Assembly: GCF_900182985.1 (NCBI RefSeq)
Contig: NZ_FXUY01000002.1
Coordinates: 1,165,001 to 1,229,000, forward strand
Length of the DNA stretch: 64,000 bases
Reading direction: 5' to 3'
From: Pseudomonas helmanticensis
GTDB taxonomy: Bacteria > Pseudomonadota > Gammaproteobacteria > Pseudomonadales > Pseudomonadaceae
Below the pieces are notes generated by a model, which had not been told where the DNA came from, made no database searches, and was given only the letters and a program-made list of their open reading frames with translations. Numbering within the stretch: position 1 is the first letter of the stretch; each line of letters opens with the position of its first letter. Positions 36,901 through 45,519 of the stretch are shown here, piece by piece. Position numbers and translations under genes: made by a program.

Positions 36901-38667
36901 CGCTACCAGCAGCCAGAGACCTGGGGGCCGCACAGTCAGAGCTTTCGCGACCAGGGTGGACTGCATATTTACGAACGTTTGCTCGACTGTTTCGAGCGCA
37001 AGAACGAAGACCTCGGCAATCGCGCAGACCCAGCCTCCTATAGCCTCGACCTCTCGCGGGAAATGCTTTCACTGGATCTGCAAACCTGGTGGGCAAAGCG
37101 CCCGGTGCTGAAGAAATTTCTCGATAAAGTCACCATACTGAAACTCGACAACACGCGGTTTGCCACTGACCCGAGCAGCCTGCTCAAAGACTTCCCGAAC
37201 CTGCTCGAACTCAGTGCCAAAGGTTGTGAACTGACACGTTTGCCCGACCAGATAGGCGCTTCGGTACGTCGGCTGGAACGCCTTCGCTTGAGCGATAACC
37301 GGATCGTTCTGGATCCCGCCGCCGTCGCGCGCCTGCGCAGCCTGACTTATCTGGAAGTGTTGAAACTGGACGACAACCCATTGCACCTGTCGCCCGACCT
37401 CACACGCATGCCTCGCCTCAAGGTCATCACGCTGAGGAATACCGGAATGACCACGTGGCCCGAAGGAGCGCTGGCCAAACCCCGGCCGCGTGGTTTTCTC
37501 CTCGACCTGCGCGGCAATCCGCTTTCCCGGTTGCCCGAAGTGGCGACGGGGTCCGATGCCCAATGGCTGGTGGCGCGCACGCGACTGGACGTCGTCGGAC
37601 TGTCGGAGGTCAACCAGTTGCGCTATCAGGCTCATCGGCGCGCGATGGCCTTGCCCCCCGAACCTCTCACACCGCTGGGTCAGGCAGAAAACACTTCGAT
37701 CATCTCAACCTACGGCGCCGACTATTGGGGCGACGTGCCGGGCTGGGGTCTCAACCGCGAAACGCCCTGGGCTGAACTGGTCGAAGAACCTGCCGCGCAA
37801 CCGTTCATGGCGACTTTATTGAGCGTGCGCGACTTCGCCGACTACCGCGCCGGAGGGGCAGTCCGCGATCAATTGATGCAGCGTGTCTGGCGCATGCTCG
37901 ACGCCGTGCATGTCGACAGCCGTCTGCGCGAAAAACTGTTCACCATGGTGGTCGCACCGGTGGATTGCGCCGATGCCGGAGCACAATTGTTCAATCACAT
38001 GGGCATCAACGTCCTGGCTTTCGAGGCACATGCCTACTCCATCGATCCGGCAGAGCTTGAGCTGAAACTGGTCACACTGGCCAAAGGCGCGGCGCGGCTG
38101 GAGCATGTCAACGAGATTGCCCGGGCCGATGTCGCAAGCCGTGGCGGCAATCCCGATGACGTCGAAGTCTATCTGGCGTATCAGACCGGACTGGCCAAAC
38201 GCCTGAGTCTGCCCTGGCAGTCCGAAGGCATGCTCTACCGGCCGGTGTCCGGTGTTTCGGATGCGATGATTGATCAGGCGTACGGCACCGTGCTGGCGCT
38301 GGGTGAGGGCGACGGCCTGGTAAACGCCATGCTCGAACTCGACTTCTGGGCGCAGTACCTGCGTGACAAATACCCAGTGCGCAGCGAAAGCAACAAGCGC
38401 CTGTATCAGGCCAGGTATGAGCAGCTCGAAAGCCTGCGCGAAAACCAGCGTCAATGGGTTGAGTCAACCTCGGACGATGACCGCGCAACGCTGCGGGAAC
38501 AACTCAATCTGTTGCTCCACGAACTCACGGTTCCACCGACCGTGGTGTTCGATGAGGCGCCCATCAGTGACAGCGTGTTCGACCGTCTGCTGATCGATCT
38601 GGGCGACGATGAAAAAGAGCTGGCGCGACGTCTGACCCGGGAAGCGTTAAAGCGCGCCGGACTTTGA
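33985..38667 (+). CDS. Giant toxin/effector with LRRs and a NEL-type E3 ubiquitin ligase domain
   Basis: This 1560-residue protein has no signal peptide. The N-terminal half is of the DUF6543 dermonecrotic-toxin type, with a hydrophobic stretch at about 455-530 (AALLVITPFVPLVGELMLAY). Leucine-rich repeats occupy about 1045-1187 (LLELSAKGCELTRLP, LERLRLSDNRIVLDP, LEVLKLDDNPLHLSP). The C-terminal about 330 residues match the NEL E3 ligase of IpaH/SspH effectors. The likely catalytic cysteine is C1328 in VAPVDCADAGAQLF, preserving the family's C-x-D motif. NEL enzymes ubiquitinate host proteins inside eukaryotic cells. The ATG at 33985 follows AAGGA. No secretion or chaperone gene is adjacent. 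Confidence 0.82.
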   Translation: MPLTPLPGRPTAPLSLMPADVSVHYETIKKALPAWLLCSNAARIKQLKARRATLAQWHRETSPDDHQRLKNDLQLAWKSQNGIDSALSNLQDVYAFAKPLLQEALQQRFAVEDDVEQTWLRLYAPANTSWWTHDFAAGTNSRTVSLLDAALHNFASDEFFSKDSEFITRPDANGHFSVRQLKHKLTVEQFKSLCRELDLGARYEEHLHAFLLPSDGVAKQVLRHKVVLSQKSALNVAARMALMKKDITEDAYNLVKGMLDDRRNLQWRGQPVGYYNLALMDVTLTGIVLIIPDTRSAKIPVPIIAYVPHDPEHPLRQYASALDFMSELTRQLRDKSSPESYQTFFSQFINQQQRGHFFSRLNERLSQVKWQPAPAGSNAPSWRDTPVDNPNLQFSLLRFQDDRETRFNGDLWSYLYRQKLNKILNDAAEIAISTAYADRMARWAWWDNLEKILSDIFNAALLVITPFVPLVGELMLAYTAYQLLDSAFEGVVDMAEGHFAEAGEQAIGILESIVQFGAFAAAATLGGVARLKLSSFIEGMKPVQLADGKTRLWNPDLTPYRLPEDTLPTTATPDAQGLYSVGDKQLLRLDDHLFQVKQDPLTGEHRIRHPQRPRAYSPTLQNNARGAWVCETENPRQWSAAQLMRRVVHGTEGSSDAQLEQIRLFTGTEENMLRHMHVENTQPPPLLLDTLIHLGMAPEEVAPPLSPAARQVLVDCPQLSSVLAERVIAQARPLELQQITLQRRLPLRLRTLAREVQFELQSVRAAQGLQLETLSNIDSERLILGTLRHYSDTFGALRIEVREGTFDGELRCSAGAESAEQVRVLVRIATDRYQVRDGENRPIHDTSGLYEAILHAIDKDGGSVLGYQPSEIEPFKQWIIAKTTAPSERRTLLASPPIRPVVEQGTLFLVRGAGLTKNAATLQERIEDLHPHFSPHEINVFAEALTEQGEPLKAIETHAKDLDELRNIVHRWRYQQPETWGPHSQSFRDQGGLHIYERLLDCFERKNEDLGNRADPASYSLDLSREMLSLDLQTWWAKRPVLKKFLDKVTILKLDNTRFATDPSSLLKDFPNLLELSAKGCELTRLPDQIGASVRRLERLRLSDNRIVLDPAAVARLRSLTYLEVLKLDDNPLHLSPDLTRMPRLKVITLRNTGMTTWPEGALAKPRPRGFLLDLRGNPLSRLPEVATGSDAQWLVARTRLDVVGLSEVNQLRYQAHRRAMALPPEPLTPLGQAENTSIISTYGADYWGDVPGWGLNRETPWAELVEEPAAQPFMATLLSVRDFADYRAGGAVRDQLMQRVWRMLDAVHVDSRLREKLFTMVVAPVDCADAGAQLFNHMGINVLAFEAHAYSIDPAELELKLVTLAKGAARLEHVNEIARADVASRGGNPDDVEVYLAYQTGLAKRLSLPWQSEGMLYRPVSGVSDAMIDQAYGTVLALGEGDGLVNAMLELDFWAQYLRDKYPVRSESNKRLYQARYEQLESLRENQRQWVESTSDDDRATLREQLNLLLHELTVPPTVVFDEAPISDSVFDRLLIDLGDDEKELARRLTREALKRAGL

Positions 38668-38681
38668 TTCTGACGTAAGGA

Positions 38682-38717
38682 TTGCGGGCCTGTTCATTGA
38701 GCCGGACAGGCCCGCAA
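38682..38717. terminator. Bidirectional terminator between the NEL toxin and fimbrial operon
   Basis: TTGCGGGCCTGT and ACAGGCCCGCAA form a perfect 12-base stem with a 12-base loop. The element fills the 52-base gap between the convergent stops at 38667 and 38720. Confidence 0.75.
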
Positions 38718-38719
38718 GC

Positions 38720-39211
38720 TCAGGGCGCCGCCGCATTGAATATCAGGTGCACGTTGCCGTAATAATTTCCCGATTTGTAGCCACCGGCGGGCACGATCGG
38801 CTGAATATCCAGCACGTAACGCCCTCCGGCCCTGGCCTGTTCGGCGGAAAGCACCTGACGCGGCGTCGCATGAGTCAGCACGGTGTCGGCGAAGCTCACA
38901 CGCAGATAAATATTCTGCTCGTTGCGACCATTAGACAGGTAGGGCTCGCTGCCCAGCCGGGCCTCGATTGCACTGGTGTCATGCCGGACATCGAAGTGTT
39001 TGCGCACGCCGCCCAGGGTTTTCGTACTGACATTCCACGGCAAAATCTGCGCGCGATGAATCCAGTCCGTCTCGGCCGGTATGACGTAAAAACCCAGCGT
39101 CGGAATATCCACCGACACCTGGAACCGGTGCACCTCGCGCGCCGCAAACAGCGCAGCGCTGAATAATGTCAGAACGCCCGCGCACACGGCAATGAACGAT
39201 TGCTTGATCAT
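38720..39211 (-). CDS. CS1-type fimbrial subunit (minor pilin)
   Basis: This 163-residue exported protein has a signal peptide (MIKQSFIAVCAGVLTLFSAALFA) and the body of the CS1/alpha-fimbrial major subunit family (FQVSVDIPTLGFYVIPAETDW; FDVRHDTSAIEARL; YYGNVHLIFNA). It is the last gene of the minus-strand fimbrial operon and overlaps the chaperone gene by four bases. It is a paralogue of the pilin encoded first in the operon (43954-44433), with similar FYxxP and HFDVxH landmarks. It is therefore probably a minor or alternative shaft subunit. Confidence 0.82.
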   Translation of the reverse strand: MIKQSFIAVCAGVLTLFSAALFAAREVHRFQVSVDIPTLGFYVIPAETDWIHRAQILPWNVSTKTLGGVRKHFDVRHDTSAIEARLGSEPYLSNGRNEQNIYLRVSFADTVLTHATPRQVLSAEQARAGGRYVLDIQPIVPAGGYKSGNYYGNVHLIFNAAAP

Positions 39212-39972
39212 CTCAGGTCATCCCGTGATGAGTTGCCAGCGACGCGCAAAGTCTTTTTGCTGTCGCCCTCGACCAGATTGAATCGGTATTCGCGCCCCGG
39301 CTTTTTGTCGAACTCGAAACTGTTGCCGGCACGGATGTGGTGTTTGGTGGTCGGCTCGCAGGTGTTTTCGTCTTTCAGGGCACAATTGCGAAACTCATCG
39401 ACCACGACCACGGTGTTGCCGTTGTTGCGCACTCGATACGTGGTAGGCGCCTCTTCAATCACACTGTCGAAACGGCTGTCTTTCGGGCGTACAAAGAACA
39501 CCGTGCCGAAACCGGTCATGACGTTGACCCCGGCGGACAAGTTGTTTTTGTATTCGTCACGCTCTTCGGCGGAGACTGCGAATTCATCTTCCTTTTCCGG
39601 CACCACCGGGATGAAGCGCACACGAAAATAGCGCTCGGTGTCACGCGCGCCCATCAGCAGAAGGCGTGTGCCCTGCATGCCATTGGCCGGCACGATCAGC
39701 CGTGCGGGGCTGGCCATCAGGCCATCACGACTGCTCATGTCCGCCTGGTTTCTGACCTCTATTTCCCGGGACGTACCGTCGGCCTCGTAAACAATCTCGA
39801 GGATGTTGACCTTGACGAATGCAGTGCTGTCACCGCTGTTGAACACCCTTTTCAGGTAGGTGCTTTTGTCGCCGTCGAGGTAGTCGTATACCGTACCGAC
39901 GTTGATCTGCGGCCCTGCATGAAGACCGAGGGAAAACCCGCTCAACCCCATTAATAACAACAGACGTTTCAT
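39208..39972 (-). CDS. CS1-type fimbrial periplasmic chaperone
   Basis: This 254-residue protein has a signal peptide (MKRLLLLMGLSGFSLGLHA) and the alternate chaperone fold used by CS1/cbl fimbriae. Visible features include ASPARLIVPANGMQGTRLLLM, which corresponds to the beta-strand that donates to pilin subunits, and RYFRVRFIPVVPE. It would stabilise the subunits in the periplasm before the usher. The ATG at 39972 has an AAGGAAGCAAGG ribosome site; a longer frame to 40050 has none. It is coupled to the minor pilin gene (ATGA). Confidence 0.83.
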   Translation of the reverse strand: MKRLLLLMGLSGFSLGLHAGPQINVGTVYDYLDGDKSTYLKRVFNSGDSTAFVKVNILEIVYEADGTSREIEVRNQADMSSRDGLMASPARLIVPANGMQGTRLLLMGARDTERYFRVRFIPVVPEKEDEFAVSAEERDEYKNNLSAGVNVMTGFGTVFFVRPKDSRFDSVIEEAPTTYRVRNNGNTVVVVDEFRNCALKDENTCEPTTKHHIRAGNSFEFDKKPGREYRFNLVEGDSKKTLRVAGNSSRDDLR

Positions 39973-40031
39973 CACCTTGCTTCCTTGGTCGTTTAACACA
40001 GTGCTGGCTCGACTCACCGATACGCAGCCCA

Positions 40032-41292
40032 TCAGATATCCGAATCCCAATACACCACGACAACACCGGAATATCTGCCGCCTCTGCCTTCACCGGGCCG
40101 CAGCATGTTTGCCATCGAATGCGGCGGCACTTCGAAATGCAGGGTTCCCGGTGCCCGATCCACATAGAAGCCGGGTTTGAAATACTGCGCATTTCCCCCA
40201 CCGCTCTTCAGCCGCAAACGCCTCACAGGTTGGCCGGAAAGGTCGGTTATGCCATTGGGCAGGCTGACAAAAACGAACAGCTCGACCCGTCGGTTCACCT
40301 CGGGATCCTCCAGAGCGCATTCGCCATTGATTCCAGGTCCACAACCTATGAACATCTTGAAACGTGACGACGCCGAGATATTGAAGATCTGGTCGCGGAG
40401 CAAGCTCACCGGCCGCCGTCCGGCCTGCAGCCAGCTCTGCCAGCCACCGACCGGCACTAACTGGACTTGCTCGCCACCGGGCGGAATCTCGACCTTGAGG
40501 GTGTGCCGTACATCCAGATTGAAGTTCAAGGTCAGAGAAGAACTATTGGGCAACATTACGTCGCCAAAATCGAAATCCGCGTTCGGCCCGACGGTGTACG
40601 TCAGCGCGCCGAGGTAATTGCCCGAGGACATACCCAAAGGGTTGGGCGTTTCCAGCTCATAAGCAAAATCCACGTATCCCAGGCGTACCCAAGGGATATC
40701 GAACTTCGCCTGCTTACCGCATACGGTGCTTGACGGGGTTTTCCAGAAAAAAAGCGTAGGTGTCATGGGTGTACCAGCCCACCCCGCTGTACAGGCAAGG
40801 TGCCGGAGCGTTGACCCAACTCGAGCCCCACAACAGGTTATGAGCGATACGGTAGTCAGCAGCACCGCCCACCAGATTGATCACGTCATCGGTCACGACC
40901 TTGGAGCCGACGCCGACGATGCGCACCCTGACCTTTTCCGGCTCTCGGGTGGTTTCGTGATAGACCGTCAGTTCCCGCCATTGCGTGGGTGCCTGAAACA
41001 TCACGCCCTGTCGGGGTGAAGCGTGATTGGCTAAAACAGGCGTACGAGAATCGAACTGGATCGGCACCTGGAGGCTGAATATTTCGTTCTGTTCGCACTG
41101 CGCCGGATCGAAGGTGCAGTAACCACTGGACGGCGTAGTGTTGCGGAATTTGTTGCGGTGCGGATATGACGAGTCCGGCCTGAACTCGGCAGTAATCGAA
41201 ACCTGTTCGGCACAGACCGGAAAAGCGATCGCAGCCAACGCAATAAAGGGCAGCGAGCGACCACGGGATGTAGCTGAGTGTGTGACGTTCAT
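40032..41292 (-). pseudogene. CS1-type fimbrial tip adhesin (CblD/CfaE-like), frameshifted
   Basis: Two overlapping frames together make one tip adhesin of about 410 residues. The first (41292 to 40714) has a signal peptide and runs to CLYSGVGWYTHDTYAFFLENP before an early stop. The second continues directly as SSTVCGKQAKFDIPWVRLGYVDFAYE and ends at 40032 with GRYSGVVVVYWDSDI. The break is a one-base excess in or near a run of seven T (minus strand; 40747-40753) or a run of four C (40735-40738). CfaE/CblD proteins cap the fimbria and bind the receptor. Position between usher and chaperone fits. This may be a true mutation, a phase-variable tract or a sequencing error. Confidence 0.8.
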
Positions 41293-41322
41293 GTCTGAAG
41301 AATCTCCAGGGGCAGGCCGATA

Positions 41323-43845
41323 TCAACCAGCGGTCTCTGTCTTGTGAATGGCTTCGGCCAACGTGTCCGGCGAGCAGCGCAGATCTCCGATCATCAGCAC
41401 GTTGTTTTCACTGCGGTGCTTGTCGGTGTCGAGACGGAATTGACACAACAATTGGTCGGCGTAGCGCACTTGCAGGGTGGGCGAGCCAGCATGCATTTCC
41501 ATCGAGAAAAACCCGTCGACTTCGCTGACGCCACGGCTGGCGTGATTGATCACGTGGTGGCCCTTGAGCGGCCGGCCTTGTGGATCGAGCAACCGGCCAA
41601 GAACGGTGAGGGTTTTCATCACTCTGACCTTTCTGTACTCCACGCCACCCTTGTTCAGGTGGTAACGGGTCCGCGACGGTTCGATACTCGCCGCCGGGAC
41701 GTGGTTGCCCTCAAAGTCAAAGTTCACCGAGCTGTTTCGATAGGCTGTAAGCGGGATGAAGTTGCGTCCGGGGTGCAGTGCCGCGCTGCCGCCACTGAGG
41801 TCGTCGGCGCGCAGGGAAATACCGGCGATGTCCGACTCGACATCAACGATCATGCCCGCGCCACGCCCGTGGTATTGACTGGTCATCAACAGTCGCTGAC
41901 CGCCGACGACAACCGTGCTGTCGAGGTTCACGCCACCGGTGTAATTGCCGTTGTATGAGGAGCGCTGCAGGAAACCGTCGCCATTGACCGTGTCAGTGCG
42001 AAAGTTCGCCAGGCTGGCGAGGCCGACACCATAAGTGTCGGTCAGCGCCGTCACCGAAACACTCTGCAGCACATGGTCTTGCAGGTTCTTGCGATAACCG
42101 ACCGAGGCATTGTTGTCACGGCTGCCATCGCGCGCGGTGCGGCTGCCGATGCTGCCGGATATTTGCTGGCCAGCACCGCCCAGCGCCATGCTGACACTGA
42201 GGTCGACGCCGCGGTTGCGCGCATCGCCGCTGCTGTAACTGCCCGGCCGATCAAACAACGACAGCCGCCAATTGGCGTCGCTGCCGAATAGCTCGGTACG
42301 CTGCGACCAGCCCAGATCGGCGCCGACACCTTGAACATTGCCCTCGCTGTGGGAGACCCGCGCACTCAGCGAGTTTTTGCGGCTGATCCGGTGACTGAGC
42401 GCCAGCGACGAATTGCTGGTCTCGCCGGTGAAGACGTTGCGTTGGCGTACGCGCGTACCGTCGGGCAGCGTGTCATAGGTATTGCGGGTGTCGAGCCAAC
42501 TGCGATTGTGGCTGATCACCAGACTCCCGGCGCCGTAGTTGTATAACCCCTGCAAATCAACGCCGGTGCCGTGATCCTCGGTCTGATAAAGATTGGCGTA
42601 AAAGCTGGTGTTGTCCGCGACACTCCAGTCGATCGAGCTGCCGTATTGCAGTTTTTCGCGTACCTGGCGCGCCGACAGTCCAAGAATCACCCGCGGATGC
42701 AGCAGATAATTGACCGAGGCGCCGGCGGTCATGTCGCCACTGTCCTGCTCATCCCAGTTGCTGAACAGTTTGCTTTCCTGTCCGGCGAACAGGTTGTAGC
42801 GCCAGCGGTCGTCGAGGTTGCTCCAGTTGACGGGTTTGTAGATCAGTTCCTGAGTGGTCGAGGTCGTCTGACCGTCTTCGATCAAACGCACTTCCACTTC
42901 GTAGATACCGCCAGGCAGGGGCCGGGTATCAAGTGTCTGCAAGCCTGCGGGAACCGCTTGGGTATTGATCAGCAGGCCATCGCGATAGATTTCCACTGAC
43001 GCCTGCCGGTTGGCCGTGACAAAGATTGGATAAACACTTGGCCGGGGACTGTCCACCGCAAGGCTGTCGGAACTGCCGTACATCACGCCCACCGCCGTGT
43101 CGGGGCTGGTACCGAATGAACGCGGTTGACGGGTCAGGCCTTCGGAATTGGGGGTGAAATAACCCAGGCGGAAAAAACTGCCCTGCAGTTCGCGCTGGGT
43201 ATAAAGCTCATGTACTGCGTGATAGGTCTTGTCGTCCGGCCCGCCGAGACGCGCCAATTGCATGTTGAGGGTCTGACTCCAGTTACCGAGGCTGCCACTG
43301 GCCTCCAAGCCCAGACGGCCACCCGGATCCTGGTCCTGACCGCCGTTGAAGTTGAGCTGGTTGCGCAAGATCAGTCCACTGCTGCCGCCCTCGGGCTGAT
43401 CGTGAAAGCGCTGGGTCTGCAGATCGCGCTCGGCATTTTCCGTGGCAATCGAGAGCAAGGAGTTTTCCAGGTTGTAATGCACCGCCAGCAATTGCTCGGG
43501 GCATTGTCCGCTACACGCCCCCAACGCGACTCCGGGTTTGAGAATGCTCGCCCAGGTTTCACGCTCACTGGCGCTGAATCGACTGTCGCTGGTGTCGGTA
43601 AAGTCGAGCAAGGTAATACGATCATCGCGCGACAATACAATCATTGCCTCGCCCAACGGTTGTCTATCAAGTTCCACGCGAACCGCCAATGGAACATCAA
43701 AAAAGTGCTCTTCAAAGTCTGCCGGCAAACCTTTTGCCTGCGCCAGTAAGCTTCGCGGGGTGTTATCAACTGGTGCAGGCGCCGCCAGTACGCTGGTGCA
43801 TGAAAGCAATGCAAGCGCAGCCGCGATGGGCGTCATCGGAAACAT
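41323..43845 (-). CDS. CS1-type fimbrial outer-membrane usher
   Basis: This 840-residue usher of the alternate (TcfC/CooC/CblC) type has a signal peptide (MTPIAAALALLSCTSVLAAP) and an N-terminal domain with a C-x3-C pair (GACSGQCPEQ). A beta-barrel follows with its plug region (SVEIYRDGLLINTQAVPAGLQTLD, in part), then C-terminal domains (LTVLGRLLDPQGRPLKGHHV, which is the CS1-pili usher C-terminal signature). It exports and polymerises the subunits. ATGs at 43845 and 43836 are both possible. It lies 30 bases before the tip gene. Confidence 0.87.
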   Translation of the reverse strand: MFPMTPIAAALALLSCTSVLAAPAPVDNTPRSLLAQAKGLPADFEEHFFDVPLAVRVELDRQPLGEAMIVLSRDDRITLLDFTDTSDSRFSASERETWASILKPGVALGACSGQCPEQLLAVHYNLENSLLSIATENAERDLQTQRFHDQPEGGSSGLILRNQLNFNGGQDQDPGGRLGLEASGSLGNWSQTLNMQLARLGGPDDKTYHAVHELYTQRELQGSFFRLGYFTPNSEGLTRQPRSFGTSPDTAVGVMYGSSDSLAVDSPRPSVYPIFVTANRQASVEIYRDGLLINTQAVPAGLQTLDTRPLPGGIYEVEVRLIEDGQTTSTTQELIYKPVNWSNLDDRWRYNLFAGQESKLFSNWDEQDSGDMTAGASVNYLLHPRVILGLSARQVREKLQYGSSIDWSVADNTSFYANLYQTEDHGTGVDLQGLYNYGAGSLVISHNRSWLDTRNTYDTLPDGTRVRQRNVFTGETSNSSLALSHRISRKNSLSARVSHSEGNVQGVGADLGWSQRTELFGSDANWRLSLFDRPGSYSSGDARNRGVDLSVSMALGGAGQQISGSIGSRTARDGSRDNNASVGYRKNLQDHVLQSVSVTALTDTYGVGLASLANFRTDTVNGDGFLQRSSYNGNYTGGVNLDSTVVVGGQRLLMTSQYHGRGAGMIVDVESDIAGISLRADDLSGGSAALHPGRNFIPLTAYRNSSVNFDFEGNHVPAASIEPSRTRYHLNKGGVEYRKVRVMKTLTVLGRLLDPQGRPLKGHHVINHASRGVSEVDGFFSMEMHAGSPTLQVRYADQLLCQFRLDTDKHRSENNVLMIGDLRCSPDTLAEAIHKTETAG

Positions 43846-43953
43846 GAACGAATACTCTGGTTACCGAAAAGTAAAAGCCCGACCGGACAACAGACAAGTT
43901 GCCGGCCGGTTACGTTACTTGGAAAAGTAAGCGTTAGTTGCTGCCTGTAGCGA

Positions 43954-44433
43954 TCAAACCGAAGGTTCTACGACCAGCATGACCACGCCGGTGTAATCGC
44001 CAGCGGTTGGCTTGGCGCCTGGCGCGCTGATTTTGAACGGTGCGCGGTAGCGTGTATTGGACTCTGCATCACCGACCACTTCCTGGGAGGTGGTGGTCAG
44101 CGTCTTGCCATTGAGTTCGACCTTGAGATCGATAGTCTGGCTGCCGGCGATAAGCTTCGGCACGCTTTCCAAGCGAGCGTGGACCTTGCCGGCCGTGTGC
44201 AGCACGTCGAAATGACCATTGACCTCACGCATCGAAGCAGTCGACGGGTTGTAGCTCATGTCCTGGTCCTTGTTGACCAGATCGGCATCGACCGGTACCG
44301 CATAGAAATCGTCGGCAGGCACATGCGCAACCAGACTGATCGAATGTTTTGCTTCGGTGGCGGCGAACGCGATGGAGGCACTCATGGCCAATACGGTCAG
44401 AGGTGCGGCAAAGGCGAGTTTCTTGAGCATCAT
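43954..44433 (-). CDS. CS1-type major fimbrial subunit
   Basis: This 159-residue pilin has a signal peptide (MLKKLAFAAPLTVLAMSASIAFA). The mature domain matches the CS1/CblA pilin family (HSISLVAHVPADDFYAVPVD; HFDVLHTAGKVHARLES; GDYTGVVMLVVEPSV). It is the first gene of the operon and therefore probably the most highly expressed, forming the fimbrial shaft. Two consecutive ATGs (44433, 44430) could start it. A 510-base non-coding region upstream should contain its promoter. Confidence 0.87.
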   Translation of the reverse strand: MMLKKLAFAAPLTVLAMSASIAFAATEAKHSISLVAHVPADDFYAVPVDADLVNKDQDMSYNPSTASMREVNGHFDVLHTAGKVHARLESVPKLIAGSQTIDLKVELNGKTLTTTSQEVVGDAESNTRYRAPFKISAPGAKPTAGDYTGVVMLVVEPSV

Positions 44434-44943
44434 TCAATACCTGTCTTATATAAAGGGGTTGATTCGTTACAAGTTTTTGGCGAGCGAAACGGTCACGAGC
44501 GATTTGCGCCCACCCCAACTTGCAACGCCAGACAAGCATCAACCAATTTATATTTAAAGTAAGCAGGCAACTTCCGAGGAACTTGTAGCCTGTCGACCAT
44601 TACCCCGGAAAGAAAAAACCGTGATTTTCTTAAAAGTACCAGATCAACTGTAAGAGAGAGACTACAGCGTGCCAGTAATCTGTCTTGACGCGCCAACTTT
44701 TGCAGCAACTTCCGTAAGACCGATACCACACTTTCCTGATAATAAAGGCTGTCATCGGTTATTAGAGAGTTAGCACTAAACTGCGCCTTTAGCGGGCGCT
44801 TTAATATCGTTTTTTTTTGATCATTTGCGCGCCCCTGCGGCCGAAAATTCGATTGATGGAAATCCGCCGTCGGTCAGAAGGTCTTGCGCGGGCATTAAGA
44901 TATATCTTAAGTTGTATCTAAACACGACGAGAGAGAAGGAAAA
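44434..44943. promoter_or_regulatory. AT-rich divergent intergenic region between fimbrial operon and padR-like gene
   Basis: About 510 bases with no credible gene and noticeably higher AT content than the surroundings. It must carry the fimbrial promoter on the minus strand and the padR-like promoter on the plus strand. It includes long A and T runs (44610-44640; 44810-44820), as expected for H-NS/MvaT-silenced fimbrial promoters. I cannot assign the -35/-10 elements with confidence. Confidence 0.5.
44895..44910. promoter_or_regulatory. Perfect 16-base palindrome, likely PadR-type autoregulatory operator
   Basis: TTAAGATATATCTTAA is a perfect palindrome ending 33 bases before the ATG of the PadR-like gene, where it would overlap the promoter. 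A partial repeat, TTGTATCTAA, follows. PadR-family repressors bind AT-rich inverted repeats of this kind in their own promoters. Confidence 0.6.
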
Positions 44944-45519
44944 ATGAGAGACCATCATTCCCCCCACCGCGAACACGGCGACGGCCGTGACGGCTTCGAG
45001 AAGCGCCCCGGCCGCGAACGCGGCGGTCGTGGCCCCCGCGTGTTCGCTCCAGGCGACTTGAAATTGCTGCTGCTGGCGCTGATCGCCGAACAGCCGTGCC
45101 ACGGCTATGACCTGATCCGCCAGATTGAAGGCATGTTCGATGGCGCCTACAGCCCGAGCCCCGGTGTGATCTACCCGACCCTGACCTTTCTGGAAGAAAG
45201 CGACCTGATTGCCGGCGACGCCGAGGGCGGCAAAAAACGCTACAGCGTCACCGACGCCGGGCGTTTGTCCTTGAGCGAACAAGCCATCGCCCTCGACGGC
45301 GTACGCATGCGCATCGACGTCAGCAAACGCTCACTGCGCGGCCATGATCGGCCGGCAGAAATTCATGAAGCGGTGCACAACTTGCGCCACGCCCTGCAAA
45401 TGCACCACGGGCGCTGGAGCCCGGAAGAAATCCTGCGTGTGCGTGACCTGCTCAACGACACCGCCAAAGCCATTGTCGACGGCCCTGCCGTTCAATCTGC
45501 CCAGGAGAAAGCCGAATGA
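44944..45519 (+). CDS. PadR family regulator, YqjI-like
   Basis: This 191-residue regulator has an N-terminal His-rich tail (MRDHHSPHREHGDG). A PadR winged-helix domain follows at about 35-110 (LLLLALIAEQPCHGYDLIRQ; YSPSPGVIYPTLTFLEES; GGKKRYSVTDAGR), then a helical dimerisation tail. E. coli YqjI has the same plan and is a nickel-responsive repressor of the ferric reductase gene yqjH. Here the YqjH-like gene follows directly with an ATGA overlap. Metal sensing by the His-rich tail and autoregulation through the palindrome at 44895 are inferences. Confidence 0.85.
   Translation: MRDHHSPHREHGDGRDGFEKRPGRERGGRGPRVFAPGDLKLLLLALIAEQPCHGYDLIRQIEGMFDGAYSPSPGVIYPTLTFLEESDLIAGDAEGGKKRYSVTDAGRLSLSEQAIALDGVRMRIDVSKRSLRGHDRPAEIHEAVHNLRHALQMHHGRWSPEEILRVRDLLNDTAKAIVDGPAVQSAQEKAE

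Noticed and set aside
44493..44729. A small minus-strand frame upstream of the fimbrial operon
   Set aside because: No ribosome site, AT-rich composition and no family resemblance; the region is better explained as promoter DNA.
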